From the NCBI GenBank assembly GCA_947525975.1, contig CANNVE010000014.1, positions 1 to 64,000 of the forward strand: a DNA stretch of 64,000 nucleotides, read 5' to 3'. Within the stretch, counting starts at the first letter, position 1, and each line of letters begins with the position of its first letter. Below the pieces are notes generated by a model. The model was given only the letters and a program-made list of their open reading frames with translations, had not been told where the DNA came from and searched no databases. Origin of the DNA: an uncultured Muribaculaceae bacterium (GTDB lineage: Bacteria; Bacteroidota; Bacteroidia; Bacteroidales; Muribaculaceae). This document shows positions 1 through 8,511 of this stretch, piece by piece. Made by a program: the position numbers and the translations under genes.

Positions 1-92
1 GGGCTCGTCCCCCACCGGATGGGATAACGCTAACGAAGCCCGCTCTCCGCGGGCTCGCCCACCCCCGGATGGGATTACGCTAACGGAAGCCC
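1..92. repeat. Two imperfect direct copies of a roughly 42-bp intergenic unit
   Basis: The units at 1-41 and 51-92 share GGGCTCG at the left, a core like GGATGGGATAACGCTAACG, and AAGCCC at the right. They differ by a few substitutions and a one-base indel and are joined by a 9-bp spacer. No open frame of note crosses them. With only two copies visible, and the window starting at the first, the array may be longer to the left. It is too short and too irregular to be a CRISPR array. It looks like dispersed intergenic repeat DNA; its function is unknown. Confidence 0.6.
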
Positions 93-118
93 ACGGTGAG
101 CGGGCGTGAGGATAGTAG

Positions 119-182
119 CCCAGGGCAAAGCCCTGGGGGGGATAAATACATCTAATAATATCGCAGCCCGGCGAGGGCTGCG
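119..182. repeat. Pair of short perfect hairpins downstream of the ABC ATPase gene
   Basis: Two stem-loops lie close together: CCCAGGGC/GCCCTGGG with an AAA loop (119-137) and CGCAGCCC/GGGCTGCG with a 5-nt loop (162-182). An AT-rich spacer separates them. On the minus strand they lie just after the last gene of the ABC operon, so they could end or protect that mRNA, although no clear U-run follows either stem. The arrangement also resembles REP-like palindromic repeats. Either reading is an inference. Confidence 0.5.
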
Positions 183-237
183 CGGATGGATTCACACGCG
201 GCCTCCGTCGGGCTGTTTTTTTGTGACGCCTGGGGCG

Positions 238-912
238 TCAGAGCTCGGTGGCCTCAACGATTTTGCCGTCGAAGAGGTTGATGATGCGGTCGGTGTATGC
301 GGCATCGTGTTTGCTGTGGGTCACCATCACGATGGTGGTGCCGTCGCGGTGGAGCTCGCTGAGGAGATTCATCACTTCCTCGCCATTCTTGGAGTCAAGG
401 TTGCCGGTAGGCTCATCGGCGAGTATCAGCTCGGGGCGCGACACCACGGCGCGGGCTATGGCGGCGCGCTGCTGCTGACCGCCCGAAAGCTGCTGCGGGA
501 AATGCTTGGCGCGGTGGCTGATGCCCATGCGCTTCAGGGCCTCGCGCACCATCTCCTTGCGCTCCGAGGCCTTGATGCCGAGATACTGCAGGGGCAGCTC
601 CACGTTCTCCTCGATGTTGAGCTCGTCGATGAGGTTGAAGTTCTGGAACACGAAGCCGATCTTGCCCTTGCGGAGCGATGTGCGGTCTTTCTCCTTCAGG
701 CCGCTCACCTCGGTGCCGGCGAGGGTGTATTTCCCCGATGTGGGATTGTCGAGCAGCCCGAGGATGTTGAGCAGCGTAGACTTGCCGCAGCCCGAGGGGC
801 CCATGATGGCGATGAATTCGCCCTTATCAACGTTGAATGACACGTCGCGCAGCGCGAGGGTCTGGACGTCCTCAGTGCTGAACGTCTTGCAGAGGTTTTC
901 GATCTTGATCAT
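238..912 (-). CDS. ABC transporter ATP-binding protein (LolD/MacB-type)
   Basis: This 224-residue ATPase is the size of a stand-alone LolD/FtsE/MacB-type nucleotide-binding domain. Walker A GPSGCGKST is at residues 38-46, the ABC signature LSGGQQQ at 142-148, and Walker B LILADEP followed by TGNLD, typical of this family, at 162-173. It should sit on the cytoplasmic face and power mechanotransmission by FtsX-type permeases rather than classical substrate translocation. It is the last gene of a minus-strand operon, 42 bp after a permease gene. It is the only ATPase in the operon, so it presumably serves all three permeases. The substrate cannot be read from sequence. Confidence 0.95.
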   Translation of the reverse strand: MIKIENLCKTFSTEDVQTLALRDVSFNVDKGEFIAIMGPSGCGKSTLLNILGLLDNPTSGKYTLAGTEVSGLKEKDRTSLRKGKIGFVFQNFNLIDELNIEENVELPLQYLGIKASERKEMVREALKRMGISHRAKHFPQQLSGGQQQRAAIARAVVSRPELILADEPTGNLDSKNGEEVMNLLSELHRDGTTIVMVTHSKHDAAYTDRIINLFDGKIVEATEL

Positions 913-954
913 GATTTTATATTTTTGTGTTGTTATTTTTTCTTTAAGTTTGCG

Positions 955-3312
955 TCAATCATTTTTTCTCAAAACTTCGATCGGGTTGGCATTCGCCGCG
1001 CGACGGCTCTGCACCACCACCGACAGGAAGCACACAATCAGAGCCTGGGCTATGGCCACCGCGTAGATCCATGCGTAGAGGTCGATGCGATAGGAATATT
1101 CCGACAGCCAATCGCTCATCACATAGTAGATGACAGGGATGGATATGAGCGCGGCGATGCCCACATAGGTCATGAACGACCTCACAAGGCGCGTCAGCAC
1201 AGAGGCGCTTGAGCCGCCCATCACCTTGCGCACGGCAATCTCCTTCGAGCGCTGCTGCACATAGAACGTAGACATTGCCACCAGGCCGAGCATCGAGATA
1301 ATCACCGCTATGCAGGCGAATACGGCAATGATGATGGAGAGCTTGTGCTGGCTCTCATAAATGCGTTTGATAATATCATCGAGGTAACAATCATTGAAAA
1401 TATAATCGGAATATCCCTGATACACATTGTTGTATGCCTCCTTTATCTGCTGCAAGGCCGCGTATTCGTCTCCATTCACCTTTATCAGGAAGATCCATGG
1501 GCCGAAATCCACTCCGGGCTTGCCAATGCTGATGAGCACGGGATGCTGATCGGCGAGAACATCGCCAATAAGAAAATCCTCTGTGATGCCGGCTATCGGC
1601 ACACGATTATTTCCATAAGGGAAATCGACAGCATCCTCATCTATTCCGAACTCGGCCAAAGTCTGCATATTGACATAATTTTTATTTGCGCTCGCAAGAT
1701 GATTGTCTTTCTTAAGCTTCAGCCCGAGAAGATCCATATAGTTTGAGTCGGCGCAGAACGTCTGCAATGATATGGTCTTTCCCTCATGTACCATAGTGTT
1801 GTTGTTGCCGCGTCCCAATGGAGCCGACCAGCATACGCTGACCTTGTCTACGCAAGCCATGCCGTTGAGCTCCGACAGGAAGGCTTCGTCTTTCTCCCCC
1901 TCCCAAGGATAAGAGATCTGCATGATGCCCTTGGTGTCGTATCCAAGAGGCGCGTTGATCAGGTGGCGCACCTGCATGAACATGGTGATGGCCGACGCCA
2001 CGAGCACGATGGTGCAGACATTCTGCAGGATGATGAATATCTTACCGAACACCATGTTTGACCGGCGCTTCACGCCGCCCTTGACGGCATCGATGGGCTT
2101 AACCGACGATATCAGCATGGCCGGGGTGATACCCGAAGCTACGCCCATCACCAGAATCACGCCCACGGCAAATGCCACTGTCGCGGCGTTGACGCAGGCC
2201 ACGAAGTCGATCGGGGTGTCGAGCAGCTCCTCGGCGTAGGGCTTGGCCAGATAGGCGAATCCGATGCCGATGGCGAACGAAACGGCGCACATCAGCGTGC
2301 TCTCGCATATCAGCCTCCACATCACCCTGCCGCGGCTTTCGCCCAGCAGGCGGCGGGTGGCCATCTCCTTGGCGCGCTTGCCGGCAAGAGCCACCGTGAG
2401 GTTGATATAGTTCATCACCGCGAACAGCAGGATCACTATTCCCGTCAGGAAAAGCAGCTTGGTGAGCTTGGGATTGCCGAGGTTGATGTTTCCGCTCGAG
2501 GAGCCGATGCCGGAGAAATACTCATCCTTGAAAGGCACAAGTATCAGCTTGGTCTCCTGTCCCGGCATCTGGAGTATCCAAAAGTGCTCTTTAAGCGCTT
2601 CATTGTATTTGTCGACCATAGCCTCCAGATCGTATCCCTCCTTGGCCACGAGCACCACGTCGGCGCCGGTGGCGTTGTTCATGCCCTCGTTTGTCATAGA
2701 AGTGTTGACGTATTTCATCATGCTGAAGTTGAGCAGCATATCTACGGGACGGTGATCATGCGTCATCAGCATGGTGTTGGTCATCGGCTCCATCACGCCC
2801 GTCACCACGAACGGCTCCTCATATTGGCTGAAGACTATCGTCTTGCCCATCGGATTCTCATCACCCCACACCTTGCGGGCGTACTCCTCGGTGACGATAG
2901 CCGAGCGCGGATCGTCGAGCGCCGTGCCGGGGTCGCCCTGCAGCATCTTGAAGTCAAAGACGTCGTAGAAAGTAGAATCCACGAAGAAGCAATCCGTCTC
3001 GATATTCTCGTCATTGTACACGAGCCAGCGGTGATTGCGGAAAATAGCCGTGGAGGTCTCTATCTCCGGAAATTTATCGCGGAGCACATGCTGCACCCTC
3101 CAGTGGGTGCCGAGGTTTTTGCCCCGCTCGCCGCCAAAGTCAAGGCCCACCCAGTACATGCGGTCAGCCTTTGTCTGCTGCGAGTCGATGTGGGTCTCCT
3201 GCCACCAGTAGCAGCCGATGATGACCACAAACATCATGCTCAGCGCCAGGCCCAGCACGTCGATGAGCGCGTAGGCCTTGTTGCGCCGAAGGAAGTTGAA
3301 GTAGCTTTTCAT
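955..3312 (-). CDS. ABC transporter permease with FtsX/MacB-like domains
   Basis: The 785-residue product begins with a cytoplasmic stretch and a membrane segment at about 14-36. A large periplasmic MacB_PCD-like domain follows (about 40-280), then a three-helix FtsX block starting near 285 with the characteristic AGKRAKEMATRRLLG segment. A second periplasmic domain and a second FtsX block follow (about 660-775, with QQRSKEIAVRKVMGG). There is no ATPase domain, so it relies on the ATPase encoded 42 bp downstream. It is closely similar throughout to the product at 8512-10857: both start MKS(Y/F)FNFLR and both contain WQETHI and the AGKRAKEMATRRLLG block. The two are probably a within-operon duplication. 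The gene starts 2 bp after the preceding permease gene ends. Confidence 0.93.
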   Translation of the reverse strand: MKSYFNFLRRNKAYALIDVLGLALSMMFVVIIGCYWWQETHIDSQQTKADRMYWVGLDFGGERGKNLGTHWRVQHVLRDKFPEIETSTAIFRNHRWLVYNDENIETDCFFVDSTFYDVFDFKMLQGDPGTALDDPRSAIVTEEYARKVWGDENPMGKTIVFSQYEEPFVVTGVMEPMTNTMLMTHDHRPVDMLLNFSMMKYVNTSMTNEGMNNATGADVVLVAKEGYDLEAMVDKYNEALKEHFWILQMPGQETKLILVPFKDEYFSGIGSSSGNINLGNPKLTKLLFLTGIVILLFAVMNYINLTVALAGKRAKEMATRRLLGESRGRVMWRLICESTLMCAVSFAIGIGFAYLAKPYAEELLDTPIDFVACVNAATVAFAVGVILVMGVASGITPAMLISSVKPIDAVKGGVKRRSNMVFGKIFIILQNVCTIVLVASAITMFMQVRHLINAPLGYDTKGIMQISYPWEGEKDEAFLSELNGMACVDKVSVCWSAPLGRGNNNTMVHEGKTISLQTFCADSNYMDLLGLKLKKDNHLASANKNYVNMQTLAEFGIDEDAVDFPYGNNRVPIAGITEDFLIGDVLADQHPVLISIGKPGVDFGPWIFLIKVNGDEYAALQQIKEAYNNVYQGYSDYIFNDCYLDDIIKRIYESQHKLSIIIAVFACIAVIISMLGLVAMSTFYVQQRSKEIAVRKVMGGSSASVLTRLVRSFMTYVGIAALISIPVIYYVMSDWLSEYSYRIDLYAWIYAVAIAQALIVCFLSVVVQSRRAANANPIEVLRKND

Positions 3313-3314
3313 AT

Positions 3315-5678
3315 CTAATCGTTTTGGTTTATTATTTCTGTAGGATTGAAATTCGAGGCGTGGGCGGCGCGGAACGCCACAATTCCGATTATGATCGCGA
3401 ACAGCGCCGTCCCGATGCCGAGCAGCTGCCAGATGGTGAGCGGACTACTCTGCATGAAGTTCTCCAACCAATGCAGGCCGGCCATCTGCCCGAGAGCCAC
3501 GCCAATCGCGATGGCCGGAACGGAAAGGATGGCGACATCCTTGCTCACCACTCTCACCACATCGGTGGTCTCCGCGCCATTGACCTTGCGGATGGCAATC
3601 TCGCGCCTGCGGCGGTTGATCTCGTCAACAGTGTATCCAATCAATCCGGCCAAGGCTATCATCAGCGCCACCAGGCAGCATATCATCAGCGAATCACGCA
3701 GATTCCTCTCTTTTACAAACTGATATTCTATCTCCTGATATATCGATGACACATTGCAATCCATCGCTTTTGACAGATCAGATATCACATCTTGCGACAA
3801 GTCTTTAAGCTTTATCAGCATTATATTCGGTGGGAAGTAGCTGTTTCCGTTAAGGTCGTAGAACATGACCGAAGGCCGCTGCTCCTGATTGTCGACCGTG
3901 CCGATTCGAAAATCTTCGTAAACGCCTACAATCGTGAACAGATCATCGCCTGTATCGCTATGCTCGCTGAACTTCAGTTTCTTGCCTATGGGGCCGTCAG
4001 ACCATCCGGCCAGTTTGTCAACGCTCTCCACAAACGACCGGCTCACCATTATGTTTTTGTCATTGAGCCGGCCGGGAGGAAAGATTTCGCCTTCAACCAC
4101 GGGAATCTCTAGCACATCGAAGTAATTATCGCTGATAGAATACAGGTCGGCGAAATTGACCAGCACTTCATCGCTTCCCGGCAAGAAAGCATTGTTGCCG
4201 CTTGATCTCGTCCACAGTTTCTGTGAGCAGAATGACACCTGCTCAACAGCCGGATTTTTCCTTGCTTCCTGCTCCAAGGCCAGCCTGCGCTGATAGTCAA
4301 ATCCCACATATGCCACTGCGAGCCTATCGTAGGAATATCCGGCTTCAGCCTTGAAGATGTAATCGTATTGCTTTACCATCGTGGCCATCACGGTGATAAG
4401 GAATGAAACTCCCAGGAATTGCACAAAGAGCAGCGTCACCTTCCACCAACGCTTCTTCCCGACTGCCCCCCGAAAAGCCACCGCCACGGGCACATTGCTG
4501 TATATCGCTGACGGCACCCACACGGCCACAATCATGATAAGAGCCAACACACCGCAAAGGATCATGAGCGTGGTCGGAGCGAAAAGCGCTTTGAAGCTCA
4601 CCTGCATCAGACGAATCACTGTCTCTCTGAACACGAACACAAGCCCGGCGGCTATGGCAAGAGCCAAAAGCAGATGCACAGTGACTTCGGCCAATGTACG
4701 CAATGTGATCTCGCGTCGGCCTGCACCATAGCACTTCTCGATAGCCGTGGCACGCGAACGGCTCACCATCGTAGAGACAACGAGCAAAATATAGTTGAGC
4801 ATAGCGATCACTATCAGCATGATTCCAAGCATCAGCATCATCCTGTTGGATGCCTTGACCTCCGGTTCATCAGCATGGATGGAAAGCAAGGGCGACACAC
4901 CATACCTTATATCGGAATTATTGCGCACCATCTCTTCGAGATCTACATGCCTGCCCTGCACCTTGCGGATTTCCTGCTCCAGAGCATCGATGTCAGTGCC
5001 GGGATGCACCTTTACATATCCTTGATACCTGTCGTTGCCATACCAATTAGACAGGCTCCTCTCACCCATCACATTGATCGAAAAGAGCATATCGGCACAA
5101 AAATGCGTATTTTCGGGAAAATCCTCAAATATGCCGGTCACTGTGAATAACTGGCCTCCAATCTCGGCATATTGCATAGCCATGCCCATCGCCTTTTCAG
5201 GCCCACCGAGCACATCGGCAAACGACTTTGAGATCATGATATTATTTATATCAGATAGAGCTGTAAGGTCGTTACCCAACACCACAGGCAGAGAAAGTGT
5301 GCGAAGGAAGAGACTGTCGACCGCATAAGCCCTCATGCTCAAAGAGTCGTTATTTTCAGTGATCAGCAGTTGCACGCCAACTTCCGACATGACAGTACCT
5401 GTCTCGATCTGCGGAATTTCGTCACGCATCGCCGGGAGCACTGCTCCGCTGATACTGGGAAATGTCACCATGCCTTGTGAGCCACCGCGATCAAATGATT
5501 CCACCATACGGTAGATGCGGTCGGCGTCGGCGATGAAGTCGTTGTATGATCGCTCGAAGCATACCTTGGCTATCAGCAGCAGGCCAAGGGCGAGACCGGC
5601 GGCAAGGCAAAGGATCTTGATTATGTTGCCGTTGCCCCGGCGGAAGAGGCTGCGCAGGGCAAGTCTGAAATAATGCAT
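3315..5678 (-). CDS. ABC transporter permease with FtsX/MacB-like domains (divergent)
   Basis: At 787 residues it has the same layout as its neighbours: an N-terminal membrane segment (about 20-40), a periplasmic core, an FtsX block starting near 278, a second periplasmic domain and a C-terminal FtsX block with RRREIAIRKVNGAE. Its sequence is clearly more distant from the other two permeases than they are from each other. It may therefore be the obligate heterodimer partner of one or both. It lies 12 bp after the adaptor gene and 2 bp before the next permease gene, which implies tight translational coupling. Transported substrate unknown. Confidence 0.93.
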   Translation of the reverse strand: MHYFRLALRSLFRRGNGNIIKILCLAAGLALGLLLIAKVCFERSYNDFIADADRIYRMVESFDRGGSQGMVTFPSISGAVLPAMRDEIPQIETGTVMSEVGVQLLITENNDSLSMRAYAVDSLFLRTLSLPVVLGNDLTALSDINNIMISKSFADVLGGPEKAMGMAMQYAEIGGQLFTVTGIFEDFPENTHFCADMLFSINVMGERSLSNWYGNDRYQGYVKVHPGTDIDALEQEIRKVQGRHVDLEEMVRNNSDIRYGVSPLLSIHADEPEVKASNRMMLMLGIMLIVIAMLNYILLVVSTMVSRSRATAIEKCYGAGRREITLRTLAEVTVHLLLALAIAAGLVFVFRETVIRLMQVSFKALFAPTTLMILCGVLALIMIVAVWVPSAIYSNVPVAVAFRGAVGKKRWWKVTLLFVQFLGVSFLITVMATMVKQYDYIFKAEAGYSYDRLAVAYVGFDYQRRLALEQEARKNPAVEQVSFCSQKLWTRSSGNNAFLPGSDEVLVNFADLYSISDNYFDVLEIPVVEGEIFPPGRLNDKNIMVSRSFVESVDKLAGWSDGPIGKKLKFSEHSDTGDDLFTIVGVYEDFRIGTVDNQEQRPSVMFYDLNGNSYFPPNIMLIKLKDLSQDVISDLSKAMDCNVSSIYQEIEYQFVKERNLRDSLMICCLVALMIALAGLIGYTVDEINRRRREIAIRKVNGAETTDVVRVVSKDVAILSVPAIAIGVALGQMAGLHWLENFMQSSPLTIWQLLGIGTALFAIIIGIVAFRAAHASNFNPTEIINQND

Positions 5679-5690
5679 ATATGTGGGGAA

Positions 5691-6965
5691 TTAGTCGTTG
5701 ATCGATAGGATTTCCTTATCTTTGTAGGCTTCGTATCCGTTGAGGATGACCTTTTCGCCGGGGTCGAGGCCTTCGAGCACCTCATAGTATTGCGGATTCT
5801 GGCGGCCAAGGCGTATCTGCCGGCGGTAGGCCTTCTTTCCGTCCTTGTCAAGCACGAATATCCATTTGCCTCCGGTGGTCTGGAAGAATGTGCCGCGAGG
5901 TATGAGCACAGCCTTGGCCGACTGGCCGAGCTGGAGATTGAGGTAGTAGGTCTGGCCCGAGCGTATCTTTTCGGGATACTCGCCGTCAAACACAAATTCC
6001 ACCCTGAATTTCCCCTCCCTCACCTCGGGATACACCTTGCGCAGACGTAGATTATAGGACTTGCCCTCGCGCTCGCAAGAGGCTTCAAGGCCGGTGTGCA
6101 CGCGGTCGATGTAATGCTCGTCGATCTTGGCCTCCACCTTGTAGTTGCTCAGATCGTTTATCTGTCCAACCTTGGCCCCGGCGCTCACGTTCTGCCCGAG
6201 CTCCACGTCGAGCAAGCCGAGCTCTCCGTCTATGGGGCTGACAACATTGAGGTGCTCCTTGCGCTCACGGATGAGCACCACGTTGCGCTGCATGTTGGCG
6301 AGGTTGTCCTCCATCTGCTCCACCTGGCTCAGGCGGAAAATGCTGTCTTTCTGCAGGCGCTGGTCTATGAGCTGGCTGCGGCGCATGGCCAGTTCGTAAT
6401 CTTCCTTGGCCTTGAGGTATTCCTCGCGACTGTTGAGGCGCTCCTTCTGCAGGCGTTCCTGCTGGCGGAAAGCGCGCTCCTTCTGCACCACGTCGAGATC
6501 GATCTGCAGCTTTTCATTGCGGTTGTTGAGCAAATCCTGCTCCATGCTGATCTGGGTGTTGCGCAGTATGTTCTGCTTCTCGGCAAGCTCGGCCTCTGCG
6601 TTGAGTATCTGCAGGTCGAGGTTTGAATTGCTCAGGCGTATGATCACATCGCCCTTCTTCACGGTGGCACCCTCCTCCACCACCTTCTCGCGCACTATGC
6701 CGCCCTCCTCGGGGCTGATCTGCACGGTGCTGATGGGGAGCACATTTCCGTCTACGCGGGCGAAATCGTCAAACTGCCCGTCGATCACGCTTCCGATGTT
6801 GAGCCCGCGACGGTCGATTTTGAGAGTGCTTGCCACATCGCTGGTGGCAATCCAGGCCACAAGGCCAATGATGACTGCTCCCCCTATGATATAAGGAAGA
6901 TGCTTTTTGCGAATGCCTTTCTTTTCAGGTAATTGAATATCCATAGTGTTTTGTTTTTTAATCAT
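5691..6965 (-). CDS. HlyD/MacA-type periplasmic adaptor (membrane fusion protein)
   Basis: The 424-residue protein has a short basic N-terminus, one membrane anchor at about 24-45, a split lipoyl/barrel-sandwich domain (EEGGIVREKVVEEGATVKKG before the hairpin; VVSPIDGELG after it), a long coiled-coil hairpin at about 120-240 rich in Glu, Gln and Arg, and a beta-barrel/membrane-proximal region to the end. It should bridge the FtsX-type permeases and the TolC-like channel encoded just upstream. Two ATG starts are possible, 6965 and 6944. The second has a strongly A-rich leader typical of Bacteroidota and would shorten the protein by 7 residues. The domain content does not depend on the choice. 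Confidence 0.93.
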   Translation of the reverse strand: MIKKQNTMDIQLPEKKGIRKKHLPYIIGGAVIIGLVAWIATSDVASTLKIDRRGLNIGSVIDGQFDDFARVDGNVLPISTVQISPEEGGIVREKVVEEGATVKKGDVIIRLSNSNLDLQILNAEAELAEKQNILRNTQISMEQDLLNNRNEKLQIDLDVVQKERAFRQQERLQKERLNSREEYLKAKEDYELAMRRSQLIDQRLQKDSIFRLSQVEQMEDNLANMQRNVVLIRERKEHLNVVSPIDGELGLLDVELGQNVSAGAKVGQINDLSNYKVEAKIDEHYIDRVHTGLEASCEREGKSYNLRLRKVYPEVREGKFRVEFVFDGEYPEKIRSGQTYYLNLQLGQSAKAVLIPRGTFFQTTGGKWIFVLDKDGKKAYRRQIRLGRQNPQYYEVLEGLDPGEKVILNGYEAYKDKEILSIND

Positions 6966-7047
6966 TTAGTTATGGAGGGGCAATTTAAAATCGCCTTATA
7001 TCGCGGCTGCCCTTCCACGAAGCCCTTCCATGCGACCCTTACGCAAT

Positions 7048-8385
7048 CTACCAGAGACGGTCGCCTTTGTAGTATCCCACGAGGCGATTCTTCATGTAGT
7101 AGAGCAGGCGGCGCTGCAGCAGGTCGATGCGGCTCTGATAGTAGGTGTTTTCTGTGGTGAGGAGGTCGATGACCGAAAGCATTCCCTCGTCGCACTTGCG
7201 CTTGGCGAGAGCGTAGGTCAGGCTGTCGGCCTCAACTTTCTTCTCCAGGCTCACGATTTCCTTGAAGTATCCGTCGCGGTCATTGACAGCGGCGGTGATG
7301 TCGTTGTATAGCTTCAGCCGCGATTCTTCGCGCTCTATCTGCGCCACATTGTAGTTGTTGCGGGCGCGGCGCAGCGATGAGTGGCGGCTGAATCCGTTGA
7401 AAATAGGTATGCTGACGCTCGCTCCCACATATTTGCCGAGATTATTGCGGAATTGAGAACTGAAGCTTGCGGCGTTCGACTCCACGCCGAGAGCGCGGAA
7501 ATAATTGGTGCTCAAGCCGGCCTGCACTGATATCTGAGGCGAGAAAGCGCCCTTGGCGGCCCTATAGGCGTAGCGCGACATATTCACGTTGAGGTCAGCC
7601 ATCCGCGCTTTGGGATTGCTATAGAGAGCGCACTGATATATCTGCTCCGGGTCATCGATCTGCATCGCCGGCTCTGGCAGGCCGGCGATATTGCCATTCC
7701 ATGCGTCGAAATCGCGCATGGCGGGATCTAGATTCATCGCATCCCACAGGCTGAGGCAAGCCATCTGATAGGCATTGCGCCTCTGCACAAGGGCGTATTC
7801 GTCATTTGCGGCCTGAGCCTGTCGCTGCGCCAGATCAGGCATCCCTATCATGCCGAGGTCAAACTCCAATTTGGCCTTTTCAAGCGCCCGGCGGCTTTCG
7901 GCCACCTTGTCTTCGGCCACCTCTATCGTGCCTTTGCAATACACAAGCTCCACATAGGCCGACATCACCGCGATGGCCTTTTCGTCGCGGGCATCCTGCA
8001 AAGCGTCCTTGCCGTATTTCTTGCTTTCGCGCGCCTGCTTGAAGCGGTTGAGGGTCTGAAGGCCGTCAAACAGATTCAGCCCCGCGTATGCTCCATATCC
8101 GTTGTTGAAAGTTGTCACCGTGTTGTAGGTGTTGGTCTCCGGGTCGATGTTGCGGCCCCAATTCCACTGCACGCTCGATGATGCCGACACCGTGGGCAGG
8201 AATCCGCCCACAGCCTGCAGATAGTCAGCCTTGCGGCTGTCGAGGTCCAATTCGGTCTTCTTCACAGAAGCGCTGTTCTCCACGGCGTACTCTATGCATC
8301 GGTCGATGGTCCAGGCCTCTTGCGCCCGGGCGCCAAAGAAGGCGCCCGCGGCGAGGGCTAATATAAATGTTTGTTTTGCAGTCAT
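7048..8385 (-). CDS. TolC family outer-membrane efflux channel
   Basis: From the ATG at 8385 the protein has 445 residues. It opens with a signal peptide (MTAKQTFILALAAGAFFGA, cut near ARAQ), followed by two repeated TolC-type helical/beta units. Typical motifs are the early IDRCIEYAVENSASV and the mid-protein DLNVNMSRYAYRAAKGAFSPQIS. An in-frame start 20 codons upstream exists but would put a charged tail before the signal peptide, so 8385 is preferred. It sits between the first permease gene and the adaptor gene and should form the outer-membrane exit duct of this exporter. Confidence 0.92.
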   Translation of the reverse strand: MTAKQTFILALAAGAFFGARAQEAWTIDRCIEYAVENSASVKKTELDLDSRKADYLQAVGGFLPTVSASSSVQWNWGRNIDPETNTYNTVTTFNNGYGAYAGLNLFDGLQTLNRFKQARESKKYGKDALQDARDEKAIAVMSAYVELVYCKGTIEVAEDKVAESRRALEKAKLEFDLGMIGMPDLAQRQAQAANDEYALVQRRNAYQMACLSLWDAMNLDPAMRDFDAWNGNIAGLPEPAMQIDDPEQIYQCALYSNPKARMADLNVNMSRYAYRAAKGAFSPQISVQAGLSTNYFRALGVESNAASFSSQFRNNLGKYVGASVSIPIFNGFSRHSSLRRARNNYNVAQIEREESRLKLYNDITAAVNDRDGYFKEIVSLEKKVEADSLTYALAKRKCDEGMLSVIDLLTTENTYYQSRIDLLQRRLLYYMKNRLVGYYKGDRLW

Positions 8386-8511
8386 ATCATATCTGTTATC
8401 GGTTTTCGGCACATCTCCGCAGACAGCGGAATCTCTGAAATCCATACACTTATTACCATTTATCTAACTGTATTGTCCGCCATCCGCGGGGTGCCGTCTA
8501 CCTCAATTAAA

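Noticed and set aside
1-92. Possible CRISPR array
   Set aside because: Only two unequal units with a 9-bp spacer; no cas genes in the window.
106-840. Open frame on the plus strand opposite the ABC ATPase gene
   Set aside because: The minus strand carries all the ABC ATPase motifs; the plus frame has no recognisable feature.
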